Below, piece by piece: positions 6,612 to 7,113 of a stretch of 7,113 bases of DNA. The first letter of the stretch is position 1. Each line of letters begins with the position of its first letter. A program made the translations under genes and the position numbers. Under the pieces are notes generated by a model, which saw nothing but the letters and a program-made list of their open reading frames with translations, had not been told where the DNA came from and did no database searches. Source of the DNA: Frankiales bacterium (lineage in GTDB: Bacteria > Actinomycetota > Actinomycetes > Mycobacteriales > SCTD01); NCBI GenBank assembly GCA_025464795.1, contig JAODNB010000039.1, positions 1 to 7,113 of the forward strand, written 5' to 3'.

Positions 6612-7103
6612 GTGACCGTGCCCGACGACGCAGGCCTGCGCGAGCTGTACGCCGGCTCCTACGCCAGGATCGTGCGCGTCGTCACGCTCGTGGGCGGTGA
6701 CCAGTCCGAGGCCGAAGACGTCGTCCAGGACGCCTTCTCACGGCTGATCCCGGTGTGGTGGAAGGTCTCGACGTACGAGGACCCCGAAGGCTGGGTCCGC
6801 GGTGTGGCGCTGAGGCAGCTCAGCAAGCGCTTCCGCAAGACGCGGAACGGGCACGTCGCCCTTGGTCGGCTCGGGCCGCCGGACCAGCGGCCGGCGCCGA
6901 CTGCCGACAGCGTCGACATCTCCCGGGCTCTCGCGGGGCTGCCGCTCGGCCAGCGAAAGGTCGTCGTCCTGCACTACCTGCTCGGCCTCGACCTCGCGTC
7001 CGTCGCCCGAGAGCTCGCCATCCCCGTCGGCACCTGCAAGTCACGGCTCTCGCACGCCCGCGCCGCTCTGCAACCCCTGTTGGCGGAGGACCTCCATGCC
7101 TGA
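6612..7103 (+). CDS. ECF RNA polymerase sigma factor, SigE-like family
   Basis: The 163-residue protein is a two-domain extracytoplasmic-function sigma factor that would direct RNA polymerase to a small set of promoters. Region 2 spans about residues 10-78: LRELYAGSYARIVRVVTLVG, then the core-binding helix DQSEAEDVVQDAFSRLIPVW (30-49) and YEDPEGWVRGVALRQLSKRF for -10 recognition. A Pro/Gly linker follows (about 85-100). Region 4 spans about 103-157, with the helix-turn-helix GLDLASVARELAIPVGTCKSRLSHAR (125-150) for -35 binding. Length and the WWKVSTYEDPEGWVR pattern suit the short actinobacterial SigE-like group. The gene begins 31 bp after meaA on the same strand, so co-transcription is plausible. 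The start could be GTG 6612 (GGGGG 10 bases upstream) or GTG 6618, two codons later. A downstream gene overlaps its end, as is common for a sigma/regulator pair. Confidence 0.92.
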   Translation: MTVPDDAGLRELYAGSYARIVRVVTLVGGDQSEAEDVVQDAFSRLIPVWWKVSTYEDPEGWVRGVALRQLSKRFRKTRNGHVALGRLGPPDQRPAPTADSVDISRALAGLPLGQRKVVVLHYLLGLDLASVARELAIPVGTCKSRLSHARAALQPLLAEDLHA

Positions 7104-7113
7104 TCTGCACGCG
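7096..7113 (+). CDS. Start of a gene overlapping the sigma factor gene; product not identifiable
   Basis: ATG at 7096 opens a frame reading MPDLHA before the window ends. It has a strong Shine-Dalgarno, GGAGG at 7085-7089 with 6-base spacing, and overlaps the last 8 bases of the sigma gene in another frame. This arrangement indicates translational coupling. An anti-sigma factor or membrane regulator would be the usual partner, but six residues cannot show this. Confidence 0.6.

Overview
The window comes from a very GC-rich genome with GTG starts, tight gene packing and strong Shine-Dalgarno sequences. The gene content (a MeaA-type B12 mutase, a short SigE-like ECF sigma factor, a lipoprotein with a long Gly/Ser/Ala linker, a NodI/DrrA-type exporter ATPase) points to an actinobacterium. 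A soil-type Propionibacteriales or Micrococcales relative (Nocardioides-like) is a guess only. I see no rRNA, tRNA, insertion sequence, phage gene or CRISPR array. The window reads as ordinary chromosome with no obvious foreign segment.

Layout. Two gene groups diverge from a gap at about 1452-1574. On the minus strand, in transcription order, are a small one-helix membrane protein with a DUF2007-like C-terminus (1451-1134), an ABC-2 exporter ATPase of the NodI/DrrA type (1080-160), and the N-terminal 53 codons of its permease (160-1, cut by the window edge). The ATPase and permease genes overlap in TGATG and must be translationally coupled. On the plus strand are a single-domain STAS protein (1575-1910), an orphan LivK-type substrate-binding lipoprotein (1998-3566), a secreted aqualysin-like subtilisin (3662-4549), an ethylmalonyl-CoA mutase-type B12 enzyme (meaA, 4607-6580), a SigE-like ECF sigma factor (6612-7103), and the first six codons of a gene that overlaps the sigma gene (7096-7113).

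How they may work together. The ATPase and permease form a two-gene exporter. MeaA would act in the ethylmalonyl-CoA route of acetyl-CoA assimilation, but its usual partner gene ccr is not in view. The sigma gene starts 31 bp after meaA and may be co-transcribed with it; the overlapping gene behind it may encode a partner, possibly a regulator. The STAS protein, binding lipoprotein and subtilisin lie in the same orientation with 87-95 bp gaps. No functional link between them can be shown from sequence.

Most notable points. The subtilisin appears to lack the usual I9 propeptide: its signal peptide leads straight into what aligns with the mature N-terminus of aqualysin I, and it keeps all four aqualysin disulfide cysteines. 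The STAS protein has Ala where the phosphorylatable Ser normally sits (DATG instead of DS[ST]G). The binding protein is encoded without any transporter genes and carries a linker of about 80 low-complexity residues. Several ribosome-binding sites lie inside short hairpins. I found no clear evidence of an entirely new multi-gene system.
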